A stretch of DNA of 64,000 nt, taken from contig JBEVJC010000012.1 in the NCBI GenBank assembly GCA_040510375.1, positions 434,001 to 498,000 on the forward strand. Reading direction: 5' to 3'. The DNA comes from JBEVJC01 sp040510375 (GTDB taxonomy: Bacteria; Bacteroidota; Bacteroidia; Chitinophagales; Chitinophagaceae). Made by a program: the position numbers and the translations under genes. The first letter of the stretch is position 1; the number at the start of each line of letters is the position of its first letter. The notes beneath the pieces are model-generated. The model saw nothing but the letters and a program-made list of their open reading frames with translations. It did no database searches and was not told where the DNA came from. Positions 8,919 through 18,237 of this stretch are shown here, piece after piece.

Positions 8919-9455
8919 ATGGAATTCCTCTATCTTAAATCAATCCATATAATTTTTGTGATCACCTGGTTTGCGGGGTTATTCTACCTGCCTCGACTCA
9001 TGGTGTATAGCGCCGAAGCGAATGAAATGAATGACCAGGTTGCAAAAAACATCCTGCTGGCGCAATACCAGTTAATGAAAAAACGGTTACTCTATGGTAT
9101 TACCTGGCCTTCGGCCGTGATCACTTTTGCTTTGGGGATGCGGATGCTGATGATCTATCCGCTTACCGACTGGCTAAAACTGAAACTGGTTTTTGTCCTT
9201 GCTTTATTTTTTTATCATTTCAGCCTGCAGGTTATTTACAAACAACAGGGCAGCGGCAATTACCGGTACAATGGTCAGCAATTAAGGGCATGGAATGAAG
9301 TGCCAACCGTACTCCTCTTCGCTATCGTTTTCCTGGTGGTATTAAAAAATACCGTTGATTTCTGGTGGGGACTGGCGGGTCTCGCTGCCCTGGTGATCCT
9401 GTTGATGTCGGCAATCCGGATTTATAAAATAATCCGAAAAAAAAATACGAGGTAA
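8919..9455 (+). CDS. hemJ: Protoporphyrinogen IX oxidase, HemJ type
   Basis: A 178-residue membrane protein of the HemJ family, which oxidises protoporphyrinogen IX to protoporphyrin IX in bacteria that lack HemG and HemY. The N-terminal helix carries the conserved HIIFVITWFAGLFYLPRLMVY stretch, including the His needed in the family. Four hydrophobic segments follow. The ATG at 8919 (MEFLYLK) is chosen over an upstream ATG inside hemL. It supplies the missing oxidase step, so this strain has a full route. Confidence 0.9.
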   Translation: MEFLYLKSIHIIFVITWFAGLFYLPRLMVYSAEANEMNDQVAKNILLAQYQLMKKRLLYGITWPSAVITFALGMRMLMIYPLTDWLKLKLVFVLALFFYHFSLQVIYKQQGSGNYRYNGQQLRAWNEVPTVLLFAIVFLVVLKNTVDFWWGLAGLAALVILLMSAIRIYKIIRKKNTR

Positions 9456-9491
9456 ATTTTCGATGCCTCCCGGAATTCGCTGCTTCAACAT

Positions 9492-9533
9492 GACATATTA
9501 TGTCCCGCGTTAAATCGCCAGTCATAATATGAC
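9492..9533. repeat. Two adjacent 13-bp palindromes
   Basis: GACATATTATGTC (9492-9504) and GTCATAATATGAC (9521-9533) are each perfect palindromes around one central base. They sit directly before the 38-bp repeats. They could be paired operator sites or part of a REP-like intergenic element. Confidence 0.6.
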
Positions 9534-9534
9534 C

Positions 9535-9648
9535 TACCATGTCGAGGTATAGATCCCCTGCGTTCTATGGCGTACCATGTCCAGGTATAGATCCGCTAGG
9601 TTCTATGACCTACCATGTCGAGGTATAGATCCCCTGCTTCAAACTTAC
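9535..9648. repeat. 38-bp tandem repeat, about three copies, downstream of hemJ
   Basis: Units start at 9535, 9573 and 9611, each opening TACCATGTCSAGGTATAGATCC. The third decays after about 27 bases. The 396-bp gap between hemJ and the TonB receptor has no convincing gene; besides these repeats and the two palindromes I see no clear riboswitch or terminator in it. Confidence 0.75.
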
Positions 9649-9851
9649 AATGTCATGACTCCGTAAGTTTCCCCTTTTCGCAACCTCTTTTCCTGCTTTA
9701 GCAATGCTTTACTATTTATAACCGGGACTTTTGCACTTTGATAAACTCTGTTTACCAGGTAACCCTTTTCACCGGCACCACCTATAGCCCTGAATGGAAC
9801 GGTTAACTATCCCGGAGTTACGTATAAACCTGCAGCCCCAATCGAACTAAC

Positions 9852-11891
9852 ATGAACAGATCAATCGTCCTTGTTCTCACCTTACTGCTGGCGCTGAATG
9901 TATCAGCCCAAAATGATTCCTCGTTTGTCAGGGACCTGAATGAAGTGGTAGTTACCGGCCAGTACAAACCCCAGTCCGTAAAGAGTTCGGTTTACCAGGT
10001 ACGTGTTATCACTGCCCAGCAGATCCAGAAGCAGGCGCCTTCCAAACTACAGGACGTTCTCAATACCCAGCTTAATATCCGTTTCTCGCAGGATCTCGCT
10101 ACTGGCGGATCAAACCTGAGTATGTTGGGCCTCAGCGGACAGAATGTAAAAATATTAATTGACGGGGCGCCCATGATTGGCCGTCAGGGAACATCAAATG
10201 AAATAAATCTCAACCAGATTGAGGTAAACTCAATCGAGCGTATCGAAATCATCGAAGGCCCGATGTCGGTGATCTATGGTGCAGATGCCCTTGCTGGTGT
10301 AATAAATATCATTACAAAAAAACCAGGTAAGGAATCGTTCTCTGTGAACGCCCGTATTCACGAAGAAACAGTCGGTAAGGAATATGGATGGGATCAGGGC
10401 ATTCATAACCAGTACCTCGGTGGCACTTATACTTTCAAGAACTGGTATTTCAGTGGTGGTGTAGGCAGGAATCTTTTCCAGGGATGGAAAGACACAGCAA
10501 TTGGCCGCGAATTGATCTGGCATAGGAAAGACCAGATTGTTGGCAATGGTGTAGTGGGTTACCGCAATGCGAAATTAAATGTTTATTACCGGCTGGAAGG
10601 ACTGGATGAAGTGATCACCAATCCCGCAAACCCAACTGTAGCTGGGCAGCCTGCCGTGGACCAGGATTATATAACCGACCGGTTTATGCAACAAATCCAG
10701 GGCACCTATACTTTCAACAACAGGATTTCTGCCAATGCACTGGCATCCTATACCCATTTCACAAGGCAGGTGTATTCCACCCTGTACTATCCAAATGGAG
10801 ATGTACGGGTTGCCACAGCTCCCGGTCTTCATAGTCTCGCTACATTCAATGGATTTACTTTCCGTGGATCGGCGGTGTACAAACCTTCCTCCTTTGTTTC
10901 TTTCCAGCCAGGTGTTGATATTAATCTGGAAACAGGTGAAGGGGAACGCATGAAGGCAGGCAACCAGCGTATCAATGATTACGCATTCTTTATTACTTCC
11001 GAAATCACTCCCGTGCCCGGGATCAATATACGGCCGGGTCTGCGTATTATCAATAACTCAGTGTATGATGCGCCACCGGTAATCCCATCTGTCAACACCA
11101 GGTTTGCGCTGACCGACCAGCTTGTTCTGCGACTTGCCTATGCGCGCGGATTCCGCTCACCTTCGCTTCGCGAACTGTATTACGACTTCTTCGATGCCAG
11201 CCATAGTATCAAGGGTAATCCTGACCTGAAAGCAGAACATTCAAACAGTATTACCGGCTCGCTCGACTGGACCGGTTCCTTACAGAACGACTGGAAAATA
11301 AAACTTTTGCTGAGTGGTTTTTATAATGATATACGGGACATGATCGACTATGCGATGGATGCTGCCAATCCCACGGTTACTACCTATATGAACGTGGCCA
11401 GGTATAAAACACGGGGAGCCAGTATCAGTGGCCAGCTATTTGGAAAAAACCTGGAAGCCACAGCAGGCTTCGGTTACACGGGAAGGTATAATAGCTATTC
11501 AGCGGAAGATAAAGACCTTCCGGAATTCCAGTGGTCGCCGGAAGTCAATACAATCATCAACTATAATATTCCAAAAATCGGACTGGGTGTTAACCTGTAT
11601 TATAAATATACCGGCAAGCTGCCCAGGTATTCGTATGCCACCAATAACGGAGCGCAGGTTCTTACCCTTGTTACAACGGAGGGTTATCATTGGGCCGACC
11701 TGACCTTCAACAAAAAACTGGTGAAATTGCTTACGCTTAATGCGGGAATCCGCAACCTGTTTGATATAACCAGTGTGGGTAGTACAGCAATTACATCAGG
11801 TTCTGCCCATTCAGGTTCCGGGATCCAACCACTGGGTTCGGGACGATCATACTTCCTGGGATTGGCGTTTAATTTCAGCCGTTTTAAATAA
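9852..11891 (+). CDS. TonB-dependent outer-membrane receptor, probable heme/hemin uptake
   Basis: A 679-residue receptor with an N-terminal signal peptide ending NVSAQ. A plug domain follows (LNEVVVTGQ, then VKILIDGAPMIGR and IEIIEGPMSVIYGADALAGVINIITKK), then a beta-barrel ending in an aromatic residue cluster (YFLGLAFNFSRFK). It lacks the N-terminal carboxypeptidase-like domain of SusC-type receptors. The next gene, 35 nt downstream, encodes a HmuY-like lipoprotein. Together with the heme cluster this suggests a HmuR-like heme role, but the substrate is inferred from context only. Confidence 0.85.
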   Translation: MNRSIVLVLTLLLALNVSAQNDSSFVRDLNEVVVTGQYKPQSVKSSVYQVRVITAQQIQKQAPSKLQDVLNTQLNIRFSQDLATGGSNLSMLGLSGQNVKILIDGAPMIGRQGTSNEINLNQIEVNSIERIEIIEGPMSVIYGADALAGVINIITKKPGKESFSVNARIHEETVGKEYGWDQGIHNQYLGGTYTFKNWYFSGGVGRNLFQGWKDTAIGRELIWHRKDQIVGNGVVGYRNAKLNVYYRLEGLDEVITNPANPTVAGQPAVDQDYITDRFMQQIQGTYTFNNRISANALASYTHFTRQVYSTLYYPNGDVRVATAPGLHSLATFNGFTFRGSAVYKPSSFVSFQPGVDINLETGEGERMKAGNQRINDYAFFITSEITPVPGINIRPGLRIINNSVYDAPPVIPSVNTRFALTDQLVLRLAYARGFRSPSLRELYYDFFDASHSIKGNPDLKAEHSNSITGSLDWTGSLQNDWKIKLLLSGFYNDIRDMIDYAMDAANPTVTTYMNVARYKTRGASISGQLFGKNLEATAGFGYTGRYNSYSAEDKDLPEFQWSPEVNTIINYNIPKIGLGVNLYYKYTGKLPRYSYATNNGAQVLTLVTTEGYHWADLTFNKKLVKLLTLNAGIRNLFDITSVGSTAITSGSAHSGSGIQPLGSGRSYFLGLAFNFSRFK

Positions 11892-11925
11892 ACAGACAAT
11901 TTAATAAATCAATAAATACCAACAG

Positions 11926-13329
11926 ATGAAAAGAACATGGCTTAATGGACTGGCAATTGTAGTGTCACTGGTTGTCGTATTATCGGCATGCCGGAAGAAA
12001 GATGCCCCATTACCTGACAATACCGTAAAGTTTGAGGCAAACGAACAGGGGATCGCAGAAGCAACTGCAAGTATAAATGTGAAACTCCTGCTCGACCGTG
12101 CTACCAGTGCCGAGGCTCCGGTTACTATCCAGCTGACTCCTTCTGCAGGTCTTGATTATGGAACAGAATTTACCACAACCCCTGCTGCTACAGGTGGAGT
12201 ACTTACAGTGCCTGTACTAAGTGGTGCAAGCGAAGTAATATTCACCGTCAGCAAAGTTCCGGGAGCTTTGTTTTACGGAGATGAAAAGATCTCGTTTAAA
12301 CTGACTTCAGCATCCAATGGTGTAATCTTAAGCCCAACAAATAACGAATTCACACTCAACTTTGCAGAGATCATCTCAGCGGGTACAACAATTGTTGGCC
12401 AGGGCGGCGGCGCCACTTATGGTAATAAAGTATTCTTCGACCTCAGTGCCAATACACAGGTTCCGGTACTGCGGACTAAATGGGATCTTGGCTTTTACAC
12501 GGGTGATGATTTCCGGGTGACCGTTAATTCATCTACCCTGATGATGGCGAAACAAATTAATAAAAACGACCTTAATCTGGTGACAGCTGATGATACCCTT
12601 GGTTTTTCCTCTGATGTTGTCTTTAACCAGATGGAACCAGGAGCTGCTACCCTTGGTTATATCGATTATCCAACCGGGGATCTCACCAGGACTGCGATTG
12701 CTGCCGTTTCTGCAACCCCCACTGAAAATAAAGTATACATCGTAAATCGCGGGAATGGTATTGGTAGTCCAGCACCGGCAAGAGGTTGGAAAAAAATCCG
12801 CATCATCCGGAATGGTTCCGGTGGATATACATTACAACATGCCGATATAACTGCCAGCACCTTCACTTCGGTTGAAATAACAAAGGATCCGGCTTATTTC
12901 TTTAAGTATGTTTCTTTTGAAACAGGCGCTACTGAAGTTGAACCACAGAAGACCAAATGGGATCTTGCCTGGACCTATTTTACAAATACTACCTTTTTCA
13001 ATTCATTTGAAGTTGCCTATCCATTCCAGGATATTGTAATCCAGAACAGGAATGTACAGGTAGCAAGGGTTATGATAGCCACAAAATCTTATGAGTCATT
13101 TGCGGAAGCTGATCTTCCATCTCTTGAATGGAATTCAACCCAGGTGGGAATTGGAGCGGACTGGCGTTCGGGTGGCGGTCCTGGTGTTACTCCTGCTGTA
13201 AGGGTTGATCGTTTTTATGTTTTAAAAGACGGTGACGGAAATTATTATAAAATCCGTTTTACGGGTTTTACCCTGAATGGTGAAAGAGGATTCCCTGCGT
13301 TTGAATATGTACTTTTGAAAAGAGGATAA
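11926..13329 (+). CDS. HmuY-family heme-binding lipoprotein
   Basis: A 467-residue lipoprotein with lipobox VVLSAC (Cys about residue 22). The C-terminal two thirds carry HmuY-family hallmarks: two TKWDL motifs (TKWDLGFYTG and TKWDLAWTYF) and the late FYVLKDGDGNYYKIRF strand. HmuY proteins of Porphyromonas take heme from host carriers and pass it to HmuR. The N-terminal part looks like a calx-beta-type sheet domain (KVPGALFYGDEKISFKLTS), an extension beyond short HmuY proteins. It probably forms an operon with the receptor and ends at a strong terminator. Confidence 0.75.
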   Translation: MKRTWLNGLAIVVSLVVVLSACRKKDAPLPDNTVKFEANEQGIAEATASINVKLLLDRATSAEAPVTIQLTPSAGLDYGTEFTTTPAATGGVLTVPVLSGASEVIFTVSKVPGALFYGDEKISFKLTSASNGVILSPTNNEFTLNFAEIISAGTTIVGQGGGATYGNKVFFDLSANTQVPVLRTKWDLGFYTGDDFRVTVNSSTLMMAKQINKNDLNLVTADDTLGFSSDVVFNQMEPGAATLGYIDYPTGDLTRTAIAAVSATPTENKVYIVNRGNGIGSPAPARGWKKIRIIRNGSGGYTLQHADITASTFTSVEITKDPAYFFKYVSFETGATEVEPQKTKWDLAWTYFTNTTFFNSFEVAYPFQDIVIQNRNVQVARVMIATKSYESFAEADLPSLEWNSTQVGIGADWRSGGGPGVTPAVRVDRFYVLKDGDGNYYKIRFTGFTLNGERGFPAFEYVLLKRG

Positions 13330-13361
13330 TCAGTAAAGTATTCCCATAAATTTTATATCAT

Positions 13362-13391
13362 CCCGGTGCCCAAAACACCGGGTTTTTTTTT
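13362..13391 (+). terminator. Rho-independent terminator after the HmuY-like gene
   Basis: A perfect 7-bp stem CCCGGTG/CACCGGG (13362-13368, 13376-13382) is followed by nine T. It closes the receptor-lipoprotein operon. Confidence 0.9.
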
Positions 13392-13600
13392 CAATACCCG
13401 GGACAGCTCCAATCAGGAAAATTGATTGCCGCGCAAGCCGCAGTATAAAATCCACAATGAATAAAGGAGACACCTCATGACGGTAATCCCTCATTTCAAT
13501 CGCAGATCCTGATCAGTAATCAAGGTTTTTCCGTGTGCCGTAAACGGGTTTTCCGATCGCGTAAACCTGTAAGGGTTTAATTGCGTTGTTTTGTCAGTAA

Positions 13601-14545
13601 ATGGTAAAATATATGAAATATGCGGCCTTGCTCGCTGGCTTTATGACAACCCTGGGCCTGAATGCACAGGTATCGAAAGACAAACCAACGGTGGAAAAAC
13701 TATGTGGATGTTTTGAAGTGGAATTCAAATATGCCGAAACATTTTCGCCCGATAAAAATTATAAGTATCATGACCGCGAGGAAATCAGCGGTGGTACCGA
13801 ACTTACATTTCCGGTAGAAGTAACGGATAAAAAAATCGTGATGCAGCACCTGCTCGTAATCACCGATTCAATGATAATAAAACACTGGCGGGAAGAATGG
13901 AGTTATGAAAACCCGACTATCTGGAAATACGTGGGCGATAAGGTTTGGGTAAAAGAACAACTGAAACCTGAGCAGGTAAAAGGCAAATGGACACAATCGG
14001 TTTGGGAAGTGAGCGATGAGCCGCGTTACCAGGGAGTAAGCGACTGGCAGAACGTAGATGGAAAGTTAACATGGCAGAATACTACCGACGCACCTCTTCC
14101 AAGAAGGGAGTATTCAGTACGCAGTGATTATAATATCCTCAAAAGAACCAATCGAATTTCTATCAACGACAGCGGTTATATCCACGAACAGGATAACCAG
14201 AAGATCATCCGTGCAAACGGCGCTGATAAATTATTGGTGGAAGAAAAAGGAATCAACAGTTACAAACGCCTGCCTGATGAGGAATGTGCAGCCGCAAAAT
14301 TTTACTGGGATAATAACAAGGTATACTGGGGTAAGGTCCGTAAGATCTGGGGCGACTATATCAATACCCATAACAGCATTTCCCTGAAAACAAAGGTTGA
14401 TGGCAAGGTGCTGCACGATTATCTTTTTGCACTGGCAAAGGACTACCAGTTCAAAAAGATCAGCGATAAGGACATTGATGCAAGGATCAAGGCAGAGATC
14501 GAAAAATTTATCGGGTCAGATAAACAGACGGTGGCAAGTAAGTAA
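13601..14545 (+). CDS. Secreted DUF6607-like protein
   Basis: A 314-residue protein with a signal peptide (KYAALLAGFMTTLGLNAQ); the start may be the ATG at 13601 or the one at 13613. The body opens with KLCGCFEVEFKYAETF and is rich in Trp, Tyr and charged residues. This resembles a Bacteroidota family that I know as DUF6607, often found near HmuY-like genes. No enzyme motif is visible and the function is unknown. It has its own upstream gap of 270 bp after the HmuY terminator, so it is probably a separate unit that is related by neighbourhood. Confidence 0.65.
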   Translation: MVKYMKYAALLAGFMTTLGLNAQVSKDKPTVEKLCGCFEVEFKYAETFSPDKNYKYHDREEISGGTELTFPVEVTDKKIVMQHLLVITDSMIIKHWREEWSYENPTIWKYVGDKVWVKEQLKPEQVKGKWTQSVWEVSDEPRYQGVSDWQNVDGKLTWQNTTDAPLPRREYSVRSDYNILKRTNRISINDSGYIHEQDNQKIIRANGADKLLVEEKGINSYKRLPDEECAAAKFYWDNNKVYWGKVRKIWGDYINTHNSISLKTKVDGKVLHDYLFALAKDYQFKKISDKDIDARIKAEIEKFIGSDKQTVASK

Positions 14546-14569
14546 GCCAGTCCAGAAATATTATTTGAT

Positions 14570-14606
14570 AACGGCCGTTCCTTTATTAGGTACGGCCGTT
14601 GTTTTT
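14570..14606 (+). terminator. Rho-independent terminator after the DUF6607-like gene
   Basis: A 9-bp stem AACGGCCGT/ACGGCCGTT (14570-14578, 14592-14600) is followed by GTTTTTG. It lies 25 nt past the stop. Confidence 0.8.
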
Positions 14607-14743
14607 GGGTCCTGTCGGTAAAACCGGTATTCCTGCAAGCACTGTATTCCTCCAGACGGTTTTCCTGACTCCTTTATACAGCATCCGGCCATATCTGGCC
14701 ATTTCAACCCAATCCGTCCGGGCACAACCCCCGTTTATTTCCT

Positions 14744-14751
14744 TAACTTTG
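14744..14751 (+). promoter_or_regulatory. TAACTTTG -7 element of ileS
   Basis: TAACTTTG matches TAnnTTTG and predicts a start of transcription near 14758. This supports the ileS ATG at 14770 over the longer open frame that begins before this site. Confidence 0.6.
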
Positions 14752-14769
14752 CCCACTTTTAGACTAGCT

Positions 14770-17700
14770 ATGAACGGTAAATATTCAGAATTCCAGGGCC
14801 TTGACCTGCCAGCATTTGAGCAGGAAATACTAACAAAGTGGACAGAAGAAAAAGCATTTGAAAAAAGCGTTTTCCTCCGGGAAGGGGCTACACCTTTTGT
14901 TTTTTATGAAGGTCCCCCCAGTGCCAACGGTTTGCCCGGTATTCACCACGTTATTTCCCGGACTTTGAAGGACCTGGTCTGCCGTTATAAAACCATGAAA
15001 GGTTTCCAGGTCAAACGGAAAGGTGGATGGGATACCCATGGCCTGCCCATTGAGCTTGGTGTAGAAAAAGAACTCGGTATAACCAAGGAAGATATCGGCA
15101 AGAAGATCAGCGTGGAAGAATACAACCAGAAATGCCGGGAAGCCGTTCTCCGTTATAAAGACAAATGGGATGATATCACCCGTAAAATGGGCTATTGGGT
15201 GGACCTGAATGATCCATATATCACGTTCAAAAATGAATATATTGAAACCCTCTGGTGGTTGCTGAGTGAATTATATAAAAAAGGTTTATTATACGAAAGT
15301 GTGAGCATCCAGCCTTATTCACCCGCTGCAGGTACGGGTCTGAGTTCGCATGAACTCAATCAGCCGGGTACCTACAAGGATGTGAAAGACACCAGTGTGG
15401 TGGCAATGTTCAAGGCCGTAAGGAATGCAAAAACAGCATTCCTTTTTGAACAATTGACGGAAGGTCCGGAAGAGATTTTCTTCCTCGCCTGGACCACCAC
15501 TCCCTGGACCCTGCCATCCAATCTGGGGCTGACCGTTGGTCCTGCTATCGACTATGTGCTGGTCCGCACGGTTAATCCCTATACACACCAGCTGATCAAT
15601 GTTGTTCTCGCGAAACCCTTGCTGGGCAAGTATTTCAAGCCAGAGAACGAGAATGCGGATTTTGGCGATTACAAACAGGACGGCAAAAACCTGCCTTACA
15701 ATATCCTTACAGGTTTTAAAGGAGCCGAGATTGAAGAGGCGGAATATGAGCAGTTACTTCCGTACGAATCCAATTCAAGGGAAGAGATTGAAGCGTTTAC
15801 TCCGGGTGCAAAACCATTCCGGGTACTGACAGGTGATTTTGTTACCACAGAAGATGGTACCGGTATCGTACATACCGCGCCGGCCTTTGGTGCGGATGAT
15901 TATAAAACCGGAAAAAAATTCAATATCGGGATCCTGACCATGGTTGACAGGCAGGGTAAGTTTATTGAGGGCCTGGGAGAATTCAGTAACCGTTATGTCA
16001 AGGATTACAAAAATGAGCCGGACTATGTGGATGTGAACGTTGATATCTCGGTTAAACTTAAAAAGGAAAACCGTGCTTTCAAGGTGGAGAAATATGAACA
16101 CAGTTACCCTCATTGCTGGCGGACAGATAAACCGGTTCTTTATTACCCGCTCGATGCGTGGTTTATTAAGACTACGGCCAAGCGCGACCGGATGGTAGAA
16201 CTGAACAAGACCATTAACTGGAAGCCCAAATCGACCGGGGAAGGCCGTTTTGGAAACTGGCTGGAAAATATGGTCGACTGGAATCTTAGCCGCAGCCGGT
16301 TCTGGGGAACCCCGTTGCCGATCTGGAAATCGGTGGATGAATCGGACCAGTTTATTGAGCTTCGTGATGGCGGTGAACAGAAATGCATCGGATCAATTGC
16401 AGAACTCAATAAAGAAATCCGTATTGCCAGTGAAGCACTGGGCGGTGATACGAATAAAAATTACCTGCACGGGGGTGTGCTGGACCTGCACAAGCCATAC
16501 GTGGATGAAATTATCCTGGTTAGTGATTCGGGTAAAAAAATGCGTCGTGTGCCGGACCTGATCGATGTATGGTTCGATAGCGGCGCCATGCCTTACGCGC
16601 AACTCGGACTGCCAGACAGCAGCTCGAATGAGTTTGGTCCCTTATCACCCGAAAACTTTTTCAAATACCATGGAAAGTCGAAGTTGTCGCCCATGGTTAA
16701 TGCAGGAAATCTCGACGGCGATTCGTATCCGGCTGATTTTATTGCGGAAGGTGTGGACCAGACCCGCGGCTGGTTTTATACCCTTCACGCCATTGCTGGC
16801 CTGTTGTTTGATTCAGTGGCCTACAAATCGGTGGTCAGTAACGGGCTTGTGCTGGATAAGAACGGAAATAAAATGAGTAAACGGCTGGGAAATGTGGTTG
16901 ATCCGTTTTCTACCATTGAAAAATATGGGGCCGATGCTACCCGATGGTACCTGATCACCAATGCATCTCCATGGGATAACCTGAAGTTTGATATGGAGGG
17001 GATCCGGGAAGTGCAGCGGAAGTTCTTTGGCACACTTTACAATACATACCAGTTTTTTGCGCTGTATGCGAACGTCGACGGGTTTGCATTTTCGGAAGAT
17101 TATATCCCGTTGAAAGAGCGTCCCGAAATAGACCGGTGGATCATTTCCAGCCTGAATACTGTTGTCAGGAAGGCTACTGCATATATGGATGATTACGAGC
17201 CAACGCAGGCGGGACGGGTTATTGAGGACTTTGTTGACGAACAATTAAGCAACTGGTATGTTAGACTATGCAGACGCCGGTTCTGGAAGGGCGAGTACTC
17301 TGACGACAAGATCAGTGCTTACCAGACATTATATGAATGTCTTGAAACCCTTACCCGGCTGATTGCCCCGATCTCGCCGTTTTTCAGCGATACGCTGTTC
17401 AGGAACCTGGAAAAGGTGACCGGACGATTTAAGGCGGAATCTGTACATCATACCGATTTCCCGGTTGCCGATGAATCTGCAATCGACGAATTGCTGGAAG
17501 AACGGATGCAACTGGCGCAGGATGCGTCATCACTGATCCTTTCCCTGAGAAAGAAAGTAAATATCAAAGTGCGTCAACCACTGCAGCGGGTGCTGATCCC
17601 GGTTATGAACGACCGGATGAAGCCGCAGCTGGAGAAAGTGGAGGACCTGATCAAGGCCGAGGTGAATATCAAGACAATCGAGTTCCTTGCCCCTGATAAT

Positions 17701-18234
17701 AATTTCATCAGCAAAAAGATCAAACCCAATTTTGTAGCGTTGGGGAAGAAATTGGGCAATAAAATGAAAGCGGTTGCCGGTGAGCTGCAGAAGTTCAGCC
17801 AGGAAGATATTTCGAGGTTTGAAAAAGAAGGTCAATATAATTTGTCAATTGATAGCGAACCCGTAATATTACAGATAAACGATGTTGATATCAGCAGCGA
17901 GGATATTCCGGGTTGGACCGTTGCAAATAAAGGCCAACTAACTGTGGCGCTGGACATTACACTTACACCAGAATTAGAGGCGGAGGGGCTTGCGAGAGAG
18001 TTGGTGAACAGGATCCAGAAGATCCGTAAGGATAGTGGGTTTGAGCTGACCGATCGCATAGAGGTCACTGTGGAGGCAACAGACGGTATTAAAGAAGCTT
18101 TGGCGCAGTTTAAAGACTATATTTGCGCCGAAATTCTGGCAGATAAACTTGAGCTTGTACCTGTTCTGGCAGAAGGTACCGAGATCGATCTGAATGACGT
18201 ATTGCTAAAAGTGATTGTATTAAAAAAAGGGTAA
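14770..18234 (+). CDS. ileS: Isoleucyl-tRNA synthetase with swapped GxHH signature
   Basis: It charges tRNA-Ile. At 1154 residues it has the length and features of the eukaryote-like IleRS2 class. The catalytic fold shows EGPPSANGLPGIHH near residue 47-60, the editing-domain stretch AWTTTPWTLPSNLG, and NGNKMSKRLGN for the second signature. The first signature, normally HxGH, reads G57-I58-H59-H60, i.e. GxHH. The anticodon-binding and C-terminal domains are complete. The ATG at 14770 (MNGKYSEFQG) is chosen; an open frame from 14599 crosses the promoter. It is probably co-transcribed with the DksA-like gene 3 nt downstream. Confidence 0.95.
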   Translation: MNGKYSEFQGLDLPAFEQEILTKWTEEKAFEKSVFLREGATPFVFYEGPPSANGLPGIHHVISRTLKDLVCRYKTMKGFQVKRKGGWDTHGLPIELGVEKELGITKEDIGKKISVEEYNQKCREAVLRYKDKWDDITRKMGYWVDLNDPYITFKNEYIETLWWLLSELYKKGLLYESVSIQPYSPAAGTGLSSHELNQPGTYKDVKDTSVVAMFKAVRNAKTAFLFEQLTEGPEEIFFLAWTTTPWTLPSNLGLTVGPAIDYVLVRTVNPYTHQLINVVLAKPLLGKYFKPENENADFGDYKQDGKNLPYNILTGFKGAEIEEAEYEQLLPYESNSREEIEAFTPGAKPFRVLTGDFVTTEDGTGIVHTAPAFGADDYKTGKKFNIGILTMVDRQGKFIEGLGEFSNRYVKDYKNEPDYVDVNVDISVKLKKENRAFKVEKYEHSYPHCWRTDKPVLYYPLDAWFIKTTAKRDRMVELNKTINWKPKSTGEGRFGNWLENMVDWNLSRSRFWGTPLPIWKSVDESDQFIELRDGGEQKCIGSIAELNKEIRIASEALGGDTNKNYLHGGVLDLHKPYVDEIILVSDSGKKMRRVPDLIDVWFDSGAMPYAQLGLPDSSSNEFGPLSPENFFKYHGKSKLSPMVNAGNLDGDSYPADFIAEGVDQTRGWFYTLHAIAGLLFDSVAYKSVVSNGLVLDKNGNKMSKRLGNVVDPFSTIEKYGADATRWYLITNASPWDNLKFDMEGIREVQRKFFGTLYNTYQFFALYANVDGFAFSEDYIPLKERPEIDRWIISSLNTVVRKATAYMDDYEPTQAGRVIEDFVDEQLSNWYVRLCRRRFWKGEYSDDKISAYQTLYECLETLTRLIAPISPFFSDTLFRNLEKVTGRFKAESVHHTDFPVADESAIDELLEERMQLAQDASSLILSLRKKVNIKVRQPLQRVLIPVMNDRMKPQLEKVEDLIKAEVNIKTIEFLAPDNNFISKKIKPNFVALGKKLGNKMKAVAGELQKFSQEDISRFEKEGQYNLSIDSEPVILQINDVDISSEDIPGWTVANKGQLTVALDITLTPELEAEGLARELVNRIQKIRKDSGFELTDRIEVTVEATDGIKEALAQFKDYICAEILADKLELVPVLAEGTEIDLNDVLLKVIVLKKG

Positions 18235-18237
18235 TCT

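Noticed and set aside
9660..9851. A cobalamin riboswitch before the TonB receptor
   Set aside because: I could not find the conserved B12-box sequence, and the HmuY partner points to heme instead.
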